Source of the DNA: Bacillota bacterium
Lineage (GTDB): Bacteria; Bacillota; Bacilli; Alicyclobacillales; SLC66
Length of the DNA stretch: 64,000 nt
NCBI GenBank assembly: GCA_021821085.1
Contig: JAKACV010000006.1
Coordinates: 1 to 64,000 of the forward strand
Direction: 5' to 3'
A program made the translations under genes and the position numbers. The notes under the pieces were generated by a model. It was not told the DNA's origin. It worked only from the letters and a program-made list of their open reading frames with translations, and did not search any database. This document shows positions 63,621-64,000 of this stretch, piece after piece. The first letter of the stretch is position 1. The number at the start of each line of letters is the position of its first letter.

Positions 63621-64000
63621 TAAAAATCCTCCAATTTTTTCTTGGATTCTTTTGTCTTGCTTCCGTCTTTCTCGCGTTCCCACATGTATCTTAAATCCTT
63701 CATGAGTTGCTCTTTGCGTTCGTCTGGAGCCGAATCAAAATCATAAAAGAAAGCTCCGCCAATCGAATTTTTGATCCACTCTAAGAACTCTTTTTCGAGT
63801 GATGATTCTTCGGAGTTTTCGTAATTTGAATCTTCACTGGATCTTATTAATTTACCTGAAATCAAATAATCAGTACTTACGAGATATAAAGAGGCTAGTT
63901 TTCTTAAAATTTCAGTTTCCGGTTTTCTATAATCTCTCTCGTATCCTGATAAAGTGCCAATAGAAATACCTAATAATTTACAAATCTCACTTTGCGTTTT
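63620..64000 (-). CDS. XRE-family repressor of the element (5' end outside window)
   Basis: The reading frame enters from the window edge with an HTH (KTQSEICKLLGISIGTLSGYERDYRKPETEILRKLASLYLVSTDYLISG) and continues through an acidic linker to ...KKKLEDF. This is the plan of phage/ICE repressors encoded with ImmA. The C-terminal 126 residues are visible. AT-rich compared with the integrase. It probably keeps the integrated element silent until cleaved by the ImmA-type protease. Confidence 0.85.
   Translation of the reverse strand, partial: KTQSEICKLLGISIGTLSGYERDYRKPETEILRKLASLYLVSTDYLISGKLIRSSEDSNYENSEESSLEKEFLEWIKNSIGGAFFYDFDSAPDERKEQLMKDLRYMWEREKDGSKTKESKKKLEDF

Noticed and set aside
1-64000. 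CRISPR arrays, tRNA or rRNA genes
   Set aside because: No regularly spaced short repeats, tRNA cloverleaf or rRNA signature was noticed on either strand; an automated scan was not possible.

Overview
The window reads as a spore-forming Firmicute, most likely an Alicyclobacillaceae-type bacterium. It carries the sigma-F operon (spoIIAA-spoIIAB-sigF), spoVAC/AD/AE, spoIIM, dacF, dacB-spmA-spmB and a ytfJ/gerW gene, in orders close to the Bacillus subtilis nudF-spoIIM-xerD-drm-dacF-spoIIA-spoVA and rib-scpAB-dacB-spm-rluB-resDE blocks. The family placement is an inference from gene content; no 16S rRNA or tRNA gene was seen.

Layout. (1) About 1-9.5 kb is accessory DNA. It holds GC-rich pilus/surface genes ending in a prepilin peptidase (1-3.2 kb), a tyrosine recombinase, a lower-GC patch with a GNAT gene, an ORF-less group II intron, a methyltransferase and an ABM monooxygenase, then a GC-rich large serine recombinase. 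(2) A yyaL-type gene (9.3-11.4 kb) sits at the compositional boundary. It is broken by a 54-bp in-frame insertion with stop codons that forms a perfect 14-bp-stem palindrome with the gene itself. (3) 11.4-59.1 kb is ordinary chromosome: a LysR gene next to a two-gene molybdopterin oxidoreductase system (fused FeS-NrfD subunit plus catalytic subunit); mdh with a TDT-family transporter and a divergent LysR regulator; a methylmalonyl-CoA block (mutase, fused B12-domain/epimerase, carboxyltransferase) followed by an M20 peptidase; nudF, spoIIM, ald, xerD and deoB; a pdp relic; dacF; spoIIA/sigF/spoVA; an FMN-riboswitch-controlled ribD-ribE-ribBA-ribH operon; scpAB; ytfJ; dacB-spmAB; rluB; resDE; thiE; hisJ. 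(4) From about 59.6 kb to the end lies the left end of an integrated phage-like element. It has a second large serine recombinase that appears to have truncated an XRE-regulator gene, an XRE gene, two envelope cargo genes, and an ImmA/IrrE peptidase overlapping a repressor that runs off the window.

How the parts work together. The spore genes form successive stages: sigma-F control, forespore SpoVA channel proteins, and cortex/core functions (DacF, DacB, SpmAB, GerW-like). The metabolic blocks suggest malate and propionyl/methylmalonyl-CoA metabolism plus a respiratory-type molybdoenzyme. Several non-coding structures merit attention: a hairpin that covers the start codon of the FeS-NrfD gene, a strong dyad in the TDT/LysR intergenic region, a 153-bp MITE with a 9-bp target duplication just upstream of spoIIAA, a composite stem-loop at the sigF-spoVAC junction, and a hairpin that hides the Shine-Dalgarno of a small membrane-protein gene before xerD. 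Several small genes (29424-29600, 33692-33853, 43685-43822, 57389-57553) were found by reading with their ribosome-binding sites.
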